From NCBI GenBank assembly GCA_937967455.1, contig CALCJK010000020.1, positions 1 through 64,000 on the forward strand: DNA of 64,000 bases, given 5' to 3'. Position numbers and translations under genes: made by a program. This document shows, piece after piece, positions 45,762-57,400 of this stretch (position 1 is its first letter; the number at the start of each line of letters is the position of its first letter). The notes beneath the pieces are model-generated. The model was given only the letters and a program-made list of their open reading frames with translations, searched no databases and was not told where the DNA came from. Origin of the DNA: an uncultured bacterium. Lineage in GTDB: Bacteria; Bacteroidota; Ignavibacteria; UBA10030; BY39.

Positions 45762-47816
45762 ATGAAAAATTCAATTGCATTAATATTATTTGCTATATTT
45801 TTTGTCATAGGTTGTCAAAAAGAAACTAAAAAGGAAGACATCGTAATGGTTAATGAGAACACAACCCAAGAAGTAATCAACCAAATATCAACTAAATATC
45901 CAGAAATTGATAAAGCTAAAATTGAAAAAGGGGTAAAACAAGTAGCTCAATTCTGGAGATCAGAGGATGGAAGCATTGATGATTTTAAAAACTTCTGCAT
46001 AGATAATTTTATTGCTGATGAAAAAATTTTAAATGAAACATTTTTAAAATTACAAAAGAATTTTGAACTAATAAACGGATATATGATTGAGTTAAACAGA
46101 GACTTATCTATACCTCTACATTTAGACACCGGTCCGTTGCTTCCAATTGACTATATGTTCGGGGAATTTTCACCATCAGTTCATTTACTAGATGACTTAT
46201 TTAAAACAAAGATAGCTTTTGTAGTTTTACTCAACTTCCCTTTGACTACATTAGAAGAGAGAATGGAGAAAGGAAAGTTGTGGAGTAGAGAAGAGTGGGC
46301 AAAAGTTCGGCTTGCTCAAACATTTTCAAAGCGCGTTCCAGCAGAAGCAAATCAAAAAGTTACAGAAGCTTATAATCGTGCAGAAAATTATATTTCATCA
46401 TATAACATCTTTATGCATAATGTCTTGGATGAGAATGGAAATAAGTTATTCCCTGATGGGAAAATATTATTGAGCCATTGGAATTTACGCGATGAATTAA
46501 AAGCCCAATATGCAAATCCAGAGGGTTTACCACGACAGGAGCTAATTCAGCTTGTTATGGAGAAGATAATAACACAGGAAATACCAAAATTAGCAATAAA
46601 TAATCCAGATATTTTATGGACTCCATCAAAAAATACGATTACACCAAAATCTCCTGATAAGAGCAATGAAAATTTAGATAACTCCCCAGAACCAAACACA
46701 CGATATGAAATGTGGATGAACGTCTTTAAGGCACAACAAGAAATTGATAAATACTACCCACATTTACCGACACATATGGATAGGAAGTTTAAAGAAGAAA
46801 GAGAAATTCCAGAAGAGCAATTTGAAGAATTATTAAAATCAATACTCACATCTAATGAAGTTAAGGAAATTGGGAAATTAATAGAGAAAAGACTTGGACG
46901 TAAATTAAAACCATTTGATATATGGTATAATGGCTTTAAACCCACAAGCAAATATCCTGAAGAGGAACTGGATAAAATCGTACAAAAAAAATATCCTAAT
47001 GTAGAGGCATTTAAAAATGATTTACCCAATATTTTGAAAAAGTTGGGCTTCTCAAAGGAAAATAGCGAATTTATTGCAAGCAAAATTGAAGTTGACCCCG
47101 CGAGAGGTTCCGGACATGCTATGGCTGCAGGTAGATTGGTAGATAAAGCACACCTTCGTACCCGCGTACCAAAGGGTGGAATGAATTATAAAGGTTATAA
47201 CATTGCAATGCATGAATTAGGACATAACGTTGAACAGGTGCTTTCATTTAACAAAATTGATTACACATTGCTACGGGGTGTACCAAACACAGCTTTCACC
47301 GAAGGGTTTGCTTTTGTATTTCAATCAAGGGATTTAGAAATCTTGGGAATAAAAGATGATAGCAAAGAAAAAGAACATCTCGAAGCATTAAACTCACTCT
47401 GGCAAACATACGAAATTGCAGGTGTTGCCTTAGTAGATATGTATGCCTGGAGATGGCTCTATAAAAACCCGAACGCAACTCCTCAACAATTTAAAGAAGC
47501 AGTTATAGCTATCGCTAAAGATGTTTGGAATAAATACTACGCACCTGTTTTTGGAATCAATGATGTGATTTTACTCGCCATTTATTCACACATGATTAAT
47601 TCAGGTCTTTACACTCCCGATTATCCATTAGGACATATAATTGCTTTTCAGATTGAACAATATTTAAAGAAAGCAAATTTAGCGGCAGAAATGGAAAGAA
47701 TGTGTAAACTTGGCTCAATTACACCTAATCTTTGGATGGAATTAGCCGTTGGTGAACCAATTTCAACCAAACCAATGCTTGAAGCCGCAAGTAAAGCTTT
47801 AGAAATAGTCAGATAA
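45762..47816 (+). CDS. HELGH zinc metallopeptidase, lipoprotein
   Basis: A 684-residue protein with a lipoprotein leader (FFVIGCQKE, lipid Cys18). The metal site is HELGH (His484, His488) and a likely third ligand Glu514 in TEGFAF, 26 residues on, a gluzincin-like arrangement related in spacing to M3/M2 peptidases. The long N-terminal half is helical and charged. I cannot assign a MEROPS family with certainty. The ATG has a clear AAAGGAG site and a candidate promoter. The gene is divergent from secD and ends at a strong bidirectional terminator. Confidence 0.8.
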   Translation: MKNSIALILFAIFFVIGCQKETKKEDIVMVNENTTQEVINQISTKYPEIDKAKIEKGVKQVAQFWRSEDGSIDDFKNFCIDNFIADEKILNETFLKLQKNFELINGYMIELNRDLSIPLHLDTGPLLPIDYMFGEFSPSVHLLDDLFKTKIAFVVLLNFPLTTLEERMEKGKLWSREEWAKVRLAQTFSKRVPAEANQKVTEAYNRAENYISSYNIFMHNVLDENGNKLFPDGKILLSHWNLRDELKAQYANPEGLPRQELIQLVMEKIITQEIPKLAINNPDILWTPSKNTITPKSPDKSNENLDNSPEPNTRYEMWMNVFKAQQEIDKYYPHLPTHMDRKFKEEREIPEEQFEELLKSILTSNEVKEIGKLIEKRLGRKLKPFDIWYNGFKPTSKYPEEELDKIVQKKYPNVEAFKNDLPNILKKLGFSKENSEFIASKIEVDPARGSGHAMAAGRLVDKAHLRTRVPKGGMNYKGYNIAMHELGHNVEQVLSFNKIDYTLLRGVPNTAFTEGFAFVFQSRDLEILGIKDDSKEKEHLEALNSLWQTYEIAGVALVDMYAWRWLYKNPNATPQQFKEAVIAIAKDVWNKYYAPVFGINDVILLAIYSHMINSGLYTPDYPLGHIIAFQIEQYLKKANLAAEMERMCKLGSITPNLWMELAVGEPISTKPMLEAASKALEIVR

Positions 47817-47823
47817 AAACAAT

Positions 47824-47875
47824 AATACTCCGTTATAATAAAACTATAACGGAGTATTCATTTTCATTTTTTCAG
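47824..47875. terminator. bidirectional terminator
   Basis: A 14-bp perfect stem, AATACTCCGTTATA / TATAACGGAGTATT, with a 7-nt loop. On the plus strand it is followed by CATTTTCATTTTTTC, on the minus strand by ATTGTTTTTATC. It lies between the convergent HELGH peptidase and winged-helix genes. Confidence 0.88.
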
Positions 47876-48085
47876 TATTTTCAACCCTTCGTCTGTAAGC
47901 TTATATTTATCGTTAACTTGATTAACAAAACCTGCATTAATTAAATCACGCAAAGCACTACGAATTTTAAAAAGTGGAACATCAGTAAAATTCGCAATTT
48001 CCTCTGGTGATTTAGGAACACTTAAAGATTCTAAAATCTTTATTGCAGATTCTGTTAATGTACCATCTGGATTTACACAAGCCAT
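47864..48085 (-). CDS. small winged-helix DNA-binding-like protein
   Basis: A 73-residue protein consisting of a single predicted winged helix: LTESAIKILESL, PEEIANFTDVPLFKIRSALR as the helix-turn-helix, and the wing GFVNQVNDKYKLTDEG. It has no other domain. It is 9 nt downstream of the peroxiredoxin gene and may regulate it, or act as an accessory; this is inference from position. The start is an ATG at 48085. Confidence 0.78.
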   Translation of the reverse strand: MACVNPDGTLTESAIKILESLSVPKSPEEIANFTDVPLFKIRSALRDLINAGFVNQVNDKYKLTDEGLKILKK

Positions 48086-48094
48086 ATCAAACCA

Positions 48095-48733
48095 TTATAT
48101 TTTCTTTTTTGAAAAATACCAATCTTTAATATCGTATTTTTCTTTCATCCTCTGTTCAGCCATCTCCTGAGTATTAGGTGGAGGAACTATTACCTCATCA
48201 CCGGGACGCCAGTTTGCAGGAGTTGCGACTTTATACTTTTCGTGTGTTTGAAGAGCATCTATAAGTCTTAAAATTTCATCAATATTCCTACCTGTTGTAA
48301 GTGGATAATAAATTATTGCTCTAATTTTCTGTTCTGGATCAATCACAAAAACAGCACGTGATGTTTCTGTTTTACTTTCACCGGGCATTATCATTCCATA
48401 AAGCGACGCAACTTCCTTATTTAAATCAGCAATAACAGGAAACTTTATTTTAACACCCATTTTTTCCTCGATATTACGAACCCAGGCAATATGTGAATAC
48501 ACACTGTCGATACTTAAACCTAACAATTCTACATTTCTTTTCTTTAATTCATCATAAATACCCTGAAATGCAATAAATTCAGTGGTGCAAACTGGTGTAA
48601 AGTCAGCTGGATGCGAAAAAAGTATTAACCATGAACCTTTATAATCTTCAAGCCGAAGTGTACCATGAGTTGTCACGGCTTCAAATTGCGGTGCTGGTTC
48701 TCCAATTCTTGGCATTATTCTTTGTTGTTCCAT
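48095..48733 (-). CDS. 1-Cys peroxiredoxin (Prx6 type)
   Basis: Reduces peroxides with a peroxidatic Cys49 in [13 protein letters not shown]. No other Cys occurs in the 212 residues, so it is truly 1-Cys. The Prx6-type C-terminal dimerisation domain is present ([20 protein letters not shown] and [16 protein letters not shown]). An AAAGGAG site precedes the ATG. The winged-helix gene follows 9 nt downstream. Confidence 0.95.
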   Translation of the reverse strand: MEQQRIMPRIGEPAPQFEAVTTHGTLRLEDYKGSWLILFSHPADFTPVCTTEFIAFQGIYDELKKRNVELLGLSIDSVYSHIAWVRNIEEKMGVKIKFPVIADLNKEVASLYGMIMPGESKTETSRAVFVIDPEQKIRAIIYYPLTTGRNIDEILRLIDALQTHEKYKVATPANWRPGDEVIVPPPNTQEMAEQRMKEKYDIKDWYFSKKKI

Positions 48734-48794
48734 TTTATTCTCCTTTCATAATTTCATATTTTACTTATGTGATGCTAGAATTTTTAAAAAGATT

Positions 48795-50474
48795 CTAAAA
48801 ACGATATGAATAACCTAAACTGGCAGTACTTTCAGTAAACTTTTTTGATGATATGCCTTTAATAGTATAAAATGAAGATTTTATTGCAAAAATAACAGAT
48901 TGTGCTGGAGCAATTGAATATGATGATTGCAAACTTGCGTTTAAAAGATTAACACTGCTTGAATTATTTAAACCCAAACCCAACGTGTTCGAAAACTTCC
49001 CTTTCATCATTCTATTCATAACTCTAAAATTAATACTTGTTGTAATTGTTTTTTCTCGATTCTGAGGTTCTACGGTATTCATCGTGAAAGATGGAGATAT
49101 TGTCCACTCTGGATTTATTACTGTTGTTATCATTAAACTTATATTTTGTGAACTCACATCAAATCCTTTTCTAATCACATTTTTGTCTTTTGAGCTCTGT
49201 GTCGAATAACCAATGTTTATGTTTTGATTCATCCCAAACAAAGTGAAAATTAAGTTTGTGCCAAGCATAATACTATTATTCTGATTTTCAATTTTTAGAG
49301 AATCTTTTTTAGCATCATTACGCATTACGAATTGAGAAATATTAATATTAAATGTTAGGAATTGTACTGGTTTAACAATAGCCATCGAACTATAATTGTT
49401 TCTAGTAGTTGTATAGATTTTCTGAGATGCAACGTTATCCTTTTGATTTTGATACATACCCTGAATAATAAAAGCATTTTTAAATAGACGGAAACCAAGC
49501 CCACCCTCAATAACTTTTCTATCATTAATCAAAGTACTCAAACCATGTGATGTAAAACCAGGACCAATTAAAAGATAATTAAATTTTGCATTCATTACAT
49601 TATAGTTGAAGTTCATATCTAAATTATAAGCATAATCAGCATTTGTAGATATTCTGGGTTTATATAAATTTTTTAAAAAGTCTGGTATGTCCTCGATTTT
49701 AATTTCACTGCTATAAATATCCCGACTAAAAACACTACCAACACCTTCTCCTTTGAGAATAAACACACCATTAAACAAATGTAGTTTAGTTCCAATTCCT
49801 AAAACAAGATTTTCCTGGGGAGCAATTCCATGATTACGAAGTGTATCTCTAAATTCAAGTGGTAATGATCTTACATTATCCTTTGAGCGGACAATATTTA
49901 AATCAATAAACGACTTTTCAGTAGTTCCATAGCCTATTTTAAGTCCAGCCAGATATCTTGAATACATTGAACTATAAATATCTGTTTTTATTGCTCTCCG
50001 AACCTGACCTCCAACTGTTTGAAATCTGAATTTACCAGGATTCAATTCAACTCCACCACCTCTAATTGTTACGCCACTCAATGAATATCTTGAAAATTCA
50101 TGGTTGAAATCACCAATGTGTGCTTTTCCCCATCCCCAATCAGGGTGTAGTGCAAACTGGTTGATTTGTTGTCGAGCGGCACTCCCTTCAGTAGATAGCA
50201 GAAAATCAAACGATATACTAAAATTCTGCAGTAATGTTAGCGTTGGTCTAAAAAATAACCTACCAGTAGAGGCTGGTCTTCTTCTTTCTCTTCCACTAAT
50301 TCGGTATATCTCACCATAAGCACCTGCTTCACCAGTAAATTTCACATAATTTGTGGCTTTACTGATGATCGATTTTTCTTGCTCAATATATTTTACCGTA
50401 TCTTCCGACTGAGCATAATTTAAATTATAGTTCACAAAAACAAAAATCAAAAGCATGAATATTTTTATTTTCAT
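48795..50474 (-). CDS. probable outer-membrane beta-barrel protein
   Basis: A 559-residue protein with a signal peptide (NYNLNYAQ at the cleavage region). The rest is a succession of amphipathic strands such as RLFFRPTLTLLQNFSISFDF, YLAGLKIGYG and FNINISQFVM, ending in aromatic YSYRF, the C-terminal signature of BAM-inserted barrels. Region 100-150 (HIGDFNHEFSRYSLSGVTIRG) suggests a plug or loop. No named family is recognised. It is the last gene of the cluster 48795-64000 and lies 14 nt after the TPR gene. Confidence 0.75.
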   Translation of the reverse strand: MKIKIFMLLIFVFVNYNLNYAQSEDTVKYIEQEKSIISKATNYVKFTGEAGAYGEIYRISGRERRRPASTGRLFFRPTLTLLQNFSISFDFLLSTEGSAARQQINQFALHPDWGWGKAHIGDFNHEFSRYSLSGVTIRGGGVELNPGKFRFQTVGGQVRRAIKTDIYSSMYSRYLAGLKIGYGTTEKSFIDLNIVRSKDNVRSLPLEFRDTLRNHGIAPQENLVLGIGTKLHLFNGVFILKGEGVGSVFSRDIYSSEIKIEDIPDFLKNLYKPRISTNADYAYNLDMNFNYNVMNAKFNYLLIGPGFTSHGLSTLINDRKVIEGGLGFRLFKNAFIIQGMYQNQKDNVASQKIYTTTRNNYSSMAIVKPVQFLTFNINISQFVMRNDAKKDSLKIENQNNSIMLGTNLIFTLFGMNQNINIGYSTQSSKDKNVIRKGFDVSSQNISLMITTVINPEWTISPSFTMNTVEPQNREKTITTSINFRVMNRMMKGKFSNTLGLGLNNSSSVNLLNASLQSSYSIAPAQSVIFAIKSSFYTIKGISSKKFTESTASLGYSYRF

Positions 50475-50488
50475 AAATCACCTTACAA

Positions 50489-52501
50489 TTATTTACTTTC
50501 TATTATTTTCCTTGCTTCACTTACTCGATTTGCCTTGTGTAAAATTTCAATCAATCTTTCACGAAGCATCACATTCCCCTTATTATAATTGTACAATTCC
50601 AGCATTTGATCACATAACTCATTTAATTTATTTTGTTGTTGATAAATCTTAATCAATCCATCAAATGCTGTTGTAAAATACTTATTACTCTTCAATAATC
50701 TTAAGTACGCCATTACTGCATTTTCATAGTTACCCAATTTTTCGTATATATTTGCCATTTTTAAATGGGCTTCTTCTTGATTTGGATTCACAGTTAATAT
50801 ATTTTTCAAAACTACTAATGCAGAATCATATTTACCTTCTTGTGCATAATTATCCGATCTGTGAAGCAGTAGCATAATACTCACTGGGTATTTATAAGAA
50901 TAATTATCAATCAAATTTTTAAAATCTGAAAATTTATAATTTTCTTTAAAATATTTTATAGATTCATCTATTATAAAATTTGCTTCTTCTACTTCAGCGT
51001 TTATAGGCGACATTTTTTCTAAATCATCCAATACAAGCTTTTCTTTAGCAAATGTTTTCTCTATATTTTTTTGTATTATATCAAACTGCTTAATGCTAAA
51101 ATCCAGAGACTTTCTAAAATACTTATCAGCATTAATATTGTCGTTTCGGAATTCGTATATCTTTGCAATCTTAAAATAAAGTGTTGAATTTTTTTGATCT
51201 AACTTCAAAGCATTGTTGTAGTAATAATATGCAGAATCATATTCACCTTCCTCATAATAGATATCCCCAATTTGAATATAAGGATATGGTAAATCCTCAT
51301 AATACTTTGCTAAAATTCTAAAAATATCAAGTGTCTCGTTGGTTTTTTTCTGCTTTTTTAAAATCTCTCCTTTCAACTTTAAAGCATCAAAATCTCTATT
51401 ATCAATCGACAAAGTTCTATTTAAATAAAAAATTGCACTATCAGATTTTTCCTCAGATTCAAATGATTTAGCAACTTCAAGATATGCTTTTAGATTTATC
51501 GAATCCAGTTTTAAGATATTGAAGTATATTGCCCTAGCTTCTTCATATTTTTTCTCTTTTAAATATGTTTCAGCAATTTGGAATTTTAAATCCATTTCGT
51601 CAGGGAAAACAGTTTCCATTCTTTGATAAACTTCTCTAATTTTATCCTGACGATTGAATAATTTCCAATAATCAACAACAGCTTCATATATTCTTCTTTT
51701 CTTTGGAAATCTTGAAATCAATGTATCATACAAACGCATAGCAGCATCAATCTTATTTGCATATCTATATATAAGAGCTAAATTTAAACCTATATCGAGA
51801 TCATCAGGTTTACTTTTATACAGCTTCTCATATATTTCAGCCGCCTTAGTAAATTCCGATTCTTGGAAATACACTTCAGAAAGGATCTTCAACATATCTT
51901 CATTTTCAGGAAATTTTTTCAATCCCTCTTTTATAATCTGCTCTGCTTCTTTATATTTCTTTTGCTCTAACAAGATTCCAGCTGCATTTATATATGAATT
52001 TTCATATAACGAATCATATTGCAATGATTTGAGGAAATAATTCTTAGCATTTTCTAAGTTTTTACTGACATATTGTTCTGAACCTAAATTAAAATATACG
52101 ATAGCTAAAATTTTCTTAGTTTCAATATTTTCAGGTCTGATTTTCAACGCCTTCAAGAGTGATTGTTCTGACTTGTGATAGTCTCTTTGTTCTGTGTATA
52201 GTTTACCTAAGAGCAAGTAAAAATCATTATTGTTCGGAAAATATTTAACTGCATTCTGGAGTACTTCAGCCGCTTTTTCATTTTTTTTAAGAGCTATATA
52301 TGTTTGTGCGAGATATTGATAAGCAATTTCACTTTTAGGGTTTTGCTTTAAAAAATTTTCAAAAATAAAGGCTGCTCGTTGATAATCACCGTTATTATAA
52401 GCGACAACTCCATCATTGAATTGAACTTGACAAAATAAAGAAACAGTAATTGCAAACAAAAAATTAATTAGGATGTACAGCTTCATTTTTTGAACTTTCA
52501 T
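50489..52501 (-). CDS. secreted or periplasmic TPR-repeat protein
   Basis: About 670 residues with a signal peptide (LINFLFAITVSLFCQ) followed by roughly sixteen TPR units, e.g. AYQYLAQTYIALKKNEKAAE, FYLLLGKLYTEQRDYHKSEQ, ENSYINAAGILLEQKKYKEAEQ (partly shown) and AHLKMANIYEKLGNYENAVM. TPR arrays act as scaffolds for protein complexes. Starts at 52501 (with an AGGA site) and 52486 are both possible. Either start overlaps the end of the Fn3 gene, so the two are coupled. It likely lies in the periplasm between the outer-membrane barrel and the other cluster products. Confidence 0.82.
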   Translation of the reverse strand: MKVQKMKLYILINFLFAITVSLFCQVQFNDGVVAYNNGDYQRAAFIFENFLKQNPKSEIAYQYLAQTYIALKKNEKAAEVLQNAVKYFPNNNDFYLLLGKLYTEQRDYHKSEQSLLKALKIRPENIETKKILAIVYFNLGSEQYVSKNLENAKNYFLKSLQYDSLYENSYINAAGILLEQKKYKEAEQIIKEGLKKFPENEDMLKILSEVYFQESEFTKAAEIYEKLYKSKPDDLDIGLNLALIYRYANKIDAAMRLYDTLISRFPKKRRIYEAVVDYWKLFNRQDKIREVYQRMETVFPDEMDLKFQIAETYLKEKKYEEARAIYFNILKLDSINLKAYLEVAKSFESEEKSDSAIFYLNRTLSIDNRDFDALKLKGEILKKQKKTNETLDIFRILAKYYEDLPYPYIQIGDIYYEEGEYDSAYYYYNNALKLDQKNSTLYFKIAKIYEFRNDNINADKYFRKSLDFSIKQFDIIQKNIEKTFAKEKLVLDDLEKMSPINAEVEEANFIIDESIKYFKENYKFSDFKNLIDNYSYKYPVSIMLLLHRSDNYAQEGKYDSALVVLKNILTVNPNQEEAHLKMANIYEKLGNYENAVMAYLRLLKSNKYFTTAFDGLIKIYQQQNKLNELCDQMLELYNYNKGNVMLRERLIEILHKANRVSEARKIIESK

Positions 52502-54461
52502 TTCCTGATGTATCAATTGATCTAATAATATAATAATGATGCTTGAGACCAGTTTTATCCAGATATTTTAGATCTTTTACCGGTTCACTATTTAATTTTG
52601 TAAAAACACCGGTTGGGAGATTAGAGCGATAAACATTATAACCTAATAAGTCAAAATCGACAACTCTTTCCCATTCAATTTGAACCCCTTGATCAGTCAT
52701 TTTTGCTTTCACATTTCTAGGAGAAGGTGGTGGACTAAAATCTTTAAACCATACTGTATCTTTTCGATTTTCCAAACTTCGATTTTTTGCAGAATCAAAT
52801 GCAACTGCAAAATAAATATATCGATTTCCTTTTTCAACTGTAGTATCCCGAAATTTTATAGGAGTTCTTGTAAAAGTTCCAAGTTCAATTTCTTTAAATC
52901 CATCTGAAATACGATATAGTTTATAAAACTCAACATCCAGAGATGGACTCATACCACAACTTATCTCCACATATCTACCGTCTACATTCTTTGCTATAAA
53001 ACCCCCTGGTGGCAGAGGAGGTTCATCATCAGGAATCTTTATCTTCATAGTAACTTTTGGACTTTCATTTCTTGAGCGATCAACAGCTGTAACACTCACA
53101 ATAAAACTTTTACCAGGTGTTAATCCAGCTTTTTGATATCCACTATCAGAAAAACTTGTTGATTTGATTGGTTCAAAAACAATTTTAGGTTGAACCTCCT
53201 CACTTTCACCACGATATACAAAATAGCCCATTACATCCTTAGCTTCAGAAGGTTTCCAATTAAGATGCAATATTCTATTATCGATGCGATAGCTTAAATC
53301 TTTTGGCGGGTCTGGAGGAGTTTTGTCAAGAGCAATTACAGACATTGCATTACTCATTCTGCTCTCATTCTTTGCCTTATCAACTGCACTAACTGAATAA
53401 AAATACTGGAGACCACCCAATACTGTTGTATCTAAAAAATATGGTTTTGTTAATGGAACAAGTTCACTATTAATTTTAGTAAATTTTTGATCTAAACCTG
53501 TTGAACGATAAACATTATAACCAACAGCATCCAGATCCATGCTCATATCCCATGCTAAACTTATTATTCCATCTCCTGATTCTACAATCAGGTTTAAAGG
53601 GATAGCAGGAGGAACATTATCTTTTGGTATTACTTTAACAATCTCAGATGGCTTGCTCATTCTTCCTATTGGATCAACAGCGACTATATAATAAGAATAC
53701 TCTCGATCATTTTCGAGCCAAAGATCAACATATTCCCTTGGAGCAGCATCGTCGCGTATGATGTATTCCTGATTAATTCTTTCAAAATCACTGTTTTCTT
53801 TTTTTCTGTAAATATCAAAGTATAATGCCAGATCATCAAAGTTTTGTTTCCAGGTTGGATAGTCCCAATTTAGTGTAACTCTGGAATCGCCTATCTGTAC
53901 CTTTATTTTAGAAGGAGATGTTGGGAATACTTCAACAGTTTTAATTTTTTTCTCGTATGTTTTAATTTCTTTACCAGATGAATTTAACACCACAATCCTA
54001 TAAACATACTCTTTATCTCTTTGCGCTGTAGTATCAAGAAATAATCTGCCGGTAACACGTGCAACATTTACACTCAATAAAGAAAGTAATCCACTTGAAA
54101 ATTGACTTCCACGTAGCTTTCTTAATACTTCAAAAGAATCATCGGTATCAAGTGCTTTAGTAACCATATCCCATTCGTCCCCAATCAATGACTTAGCTTC
54201 ATCTGGATCAAGTACCGGAGTAACAGGATTATTCTCATTCAACAAGATAAACTCGTTTACATCAGGTATTGGTCCTTTCCGATATATTAAAAACATCTCA
54301 TTACTTTTTGGTGCTTCTATAAGATATATAAATACTGAATCACCTCTCACCATTGTAAAAAAATCCATCTTTAATTGTGCAGATGATTGATAGCTTAAAA
54401 ATAGCAAATTTAGCAAAAAAAATAATATATTTATTTTTCCACACGACAACTTTTTTTTCAT
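52464..54461 (-). CDS. secreted protein with five fibronectin type III-like domains
   Basis: A 665-residue protein with a signal peptide (FFLLNLLFLSYQSSAQ). The first 180 residues form an unassigned domain. Five Fn3 domains of about 95 residues then follow, with linkers such as PPAIPLNLIV, PPDPPKDLSY, PPLPPGGFIA and PPPSPRNVKA, and repeated motifs GYNVYRS, YYIVAVD and SRNES. The first Fn3 begins near PTSPSKIKV. The ATG has a good AAGGAAGG site and lies 26 nt after the giant gene. There is no T9SS sorting domain at the end. Confidence 0.82.
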   Translation of the reverse strand: MKKKLSCGKINILFFLLNLLFLSYQSSAQLKMDFFTMVRGDSVFIYLIEAPKSNEMFLIYRKGPIPDVNEFILLNENNPVTPVLDPDEAKSLIGDEWDMVTKALDTDDSFEVLRKLRGSQFSSGLLSLLSVNVARVTGRLFLDTTAQRDKEYVYRIVVLNSSGKEIKTYEKKIKTVEVFPTSPSKIKVQIGDSRVTLNWDYPTWKQNFDDLALYFDIYRKKENSDFERINQEYIIRDDAAPREYVDLWLENDREYSYYIVAVDPIGRMSKPSEIVKVIPKDNVPPAIPLNLIVESGDGIISLAWDMSMDLDAVGYNVYRSTGLDQKFTKINSELVPLTKPYFLDTTVLGGLQYFYSVSAVDKAKNESRMSNAMSVIALDKTPPDPPKDLSYRIDNRILHLNWKPSEAKDVMGYFVYRGESEEVQPKIVFEPIKSTSFSDSGYQKAGLTPGKSFIVSVTAVDRSRNESPKVTMKIKIPDDEPPLPPGGFIAKNVDGRYVEISCGMSPSLDVEFYKLYRISDGFKEIELGTFTRTPIKFRDTTVEKGNRYIYFAVAFDSAKNRSLENRKDTVWFKDFSPPPSPRNVKAKMTDQGVQIEWERVVDFDLLGYNVYRSNLPTGVFTKLNSEPVKDLKYLDKTGLKHHYYIIRSIDTSGNESSKNEAVHPN

Positions 54462-54486
54462 TTTATCACCTTCCTTTCTATTAATA

Positions 54487-57400
54487 TTATGGGACTCTTA
54501 TTGAAGTCCAGAATTCAGCTGATACCAAACCAACAGTATTTGTGGTTCTTGCACCTATGTAAATATTATCACCTGTAGTTGCACCAAGATTACTGATTAA
54601 AAATGATAGTGGAGTTGCAGTCGTTAAAGTCATTGTATATGTTGACCATGAAACAGGAGTTGTTCTATTTCTTACCTGTACTGCATATTCAATTTTTGCA
54701 ACACCAGATTGTGGATCAGAAATATTAGAAAAGCTTATTGAAAGCATTTTAAATACACCTGTACCAGATATTGTTGGAGTTGCGATAGGAGTCACAGGTG
54801 GAGAGGAGTCAACATAATAAGGACCAGTGACACATGCTGAACTTAATTGATTATCAAAATTACGAGCCCGCACGCTGATATAATATGTACCATCAGACAA
54901 ACGATAATTAGGTAACAAAATGTAATACTTTGAGCCTGCTCTATTTACGCTTCTAAAGTCAATTGAATCATTCCAAGCTTTTATATTTGTTGAACCAGGG
55001 CTTGTACCAATCGCAATTTGATAACCCTTTATGTTTGTTTCATCATCTTTACTTAATTCAGAGAAAATAAGGTACACTGAACCTGCTGTTGGACCATACG
55101 AGATATTCAAATTTGGTTTAGTTGGTGGTGTCGGATCTACCGGTCTAAAAGGACCTAATCTCAATGGAGAACTAATAAGCCCAGCGTAGTTTACAGCCAC
55201 AATATCTACATAAAATGTATCAAGATAGGTAAGAATTCCACCTGAGATAGTTGCAGATAAGTTATTTCCAACTGAAGTCCAGTTTTCCGATCTCCTATTG
55301 GTATCTCTTTTCGATATAATTAAATATTGATATTCGTAAATACCAGATTGAAAATCACTTGCACTATCCCACATAGTTGAAATCGATGGAGATATACCTC
55401 CAGTAGTTAGAGTAAAAGTTGGTCCAGTTACAAATCCAGCACCTGTTCCAACACCACCTATAACCCCACCACCTATTGAAACGGTCGATGAACTTGAACT
55501 ACTACTTGTAATCTCGGATGGAAAAGGTATTGGTGGATTAACAGTGACACTTGTTGTAAGCATTGTCGAAACAACACTGCCCAATGGTAAAGTTAAAAAT
55601 TTTGCTCTTGGTGATGATGGTTGAGTGGTGTCAATCAAAAGTGGATATGAGCTACCTATTGCACTCCATAAGTTATCTCCATTTTTAGCTCTCACATTAA
55701 CATAATATCTTTGATTGTGTCGCAGATTTAATCCTATAATTGCAACTTCTGTTCTGCCACCTGCTGAAGTCCATCTAACAATTGAGCTATCCCCGGGATT
55801 GATACCAACTGAGTATTTATATTCAATTATTCCTGATTGAGGGTCGCTTGCCTGCCAGGAAACAAGAATTTGACTGACATCATAACTATAATAAACACTC
55901 AAACCAGAAATTGGCGTACCATGGGCACTTGGTTTGAATTTATATTGATTAAATCGTACAACTGGTGTATTAGGTGGCGTAGCATCAGCTGTAATATTAA
56001 ATGTTGATACTGGATTAGTTCCCGAAGGTGCAGTCGCAAAATTTAGAGTAAAATTGGCAAAACGAGTGTGCGTATATCCTGCACCTGCTCGTGCTCGAAC
56101 AAGTATTGAATTATATCTTTGTCGTTCTGTTGCTAATCTTTGCAAATAATACCTGTTTAAACTCCAAATATTGCCCACACTGTAATATTGAGCAAATGGT
56201 ATTACTGTTGTACTCCGGTCAAGAAAACTAATTGCATACTCAAATATTCCTAGTGGATGCGTCCCTGCCCAAGAAAATGTTGAATTATTCCAGAAATTCA
56301 TATCTTGAGTCATTATATTAATTGAAGATACTCTCGGTATTGTTAATTCACGAGTTAATTGGTTTTTCTTGTTTAATAAATCAGAATATGAAATTGGTCT
56401 TCTCTTGATACTATCGGGTTGATCTCTCTTCCAGTATATATATCGATCATAAATACCGTATAATTTTTCAGTCAGCTGGATTTTGTTGTTATACAATTCG
56501 TCCACTGCATTTGTGTAAGTTGCTTGCACCTGGTTTAAATTTTGTAATTCCTGATCCAGTTGAGTTGGGTTTTGAGCCATCATATATCTTGCTGTCGAAT
56601 CTAATGCTCTTAAACCCTTTTGAGAAGTATAAAACCACAGTTCCATTCCTTTATCTATGCATGCCTGTGTTTTCTGACTGGAATTTAATGAGTTCCAATT
56701 AGTTGTAAAATTTTCAAGTTGCTGTATTCTATCGGTAGCTTCAGCTAATGATAGTATCATATCCAATCTCCATAAGGCTACTCTATATTTTTGATCATCG
56801 CTTAAGCGGTTTGTCATTGAAGTCAAGGCACTTCGTATCTGCGATTCCCTTCCATTTATTTGATAAAGAGCTCGAGATGCCCATTCCGATTCTCTGTAAA
56901 AATAATATGAATTTTCTTTGTAAAATTCTTCAATTCTCCTCATTAGGTTAACATACTCTGCACAAACATCATTATGAGTCACAGAAGTGAGCGCTGAGAT
57001 CGCACTCAATGCATAACTTAAATTCAAACTCACAGCACCCGACACTGAGGACGATGCGGTGGTAGGTGATACACTACGATAGAATGCCTGATCAATACTT
57101 AAAATACCATTTTCGAGGTTTGTTATCCTCTCAATTATACTGGGTTCGATTGAGGCATATTCTTCAGAAGCACGATTCATAGTATTGGCATTTTGTTCTG
57201 CTAGCGAATTACTTATTGAAAAATCAGGTTGTGATGTAACATTTTTTACAGTATCACCAGATGTTGTTACTGAAGTTGAAGTTGTTGGAGAATTAAAGTT
57301 AGCAGAAGCAACAGGATTTCCTGCCACAGAATGTTCATTTACGCTTAAGGATTGAATATTAGCTTGAACTTCACTTAATCGAGTTGCTACTCTATTTCGA

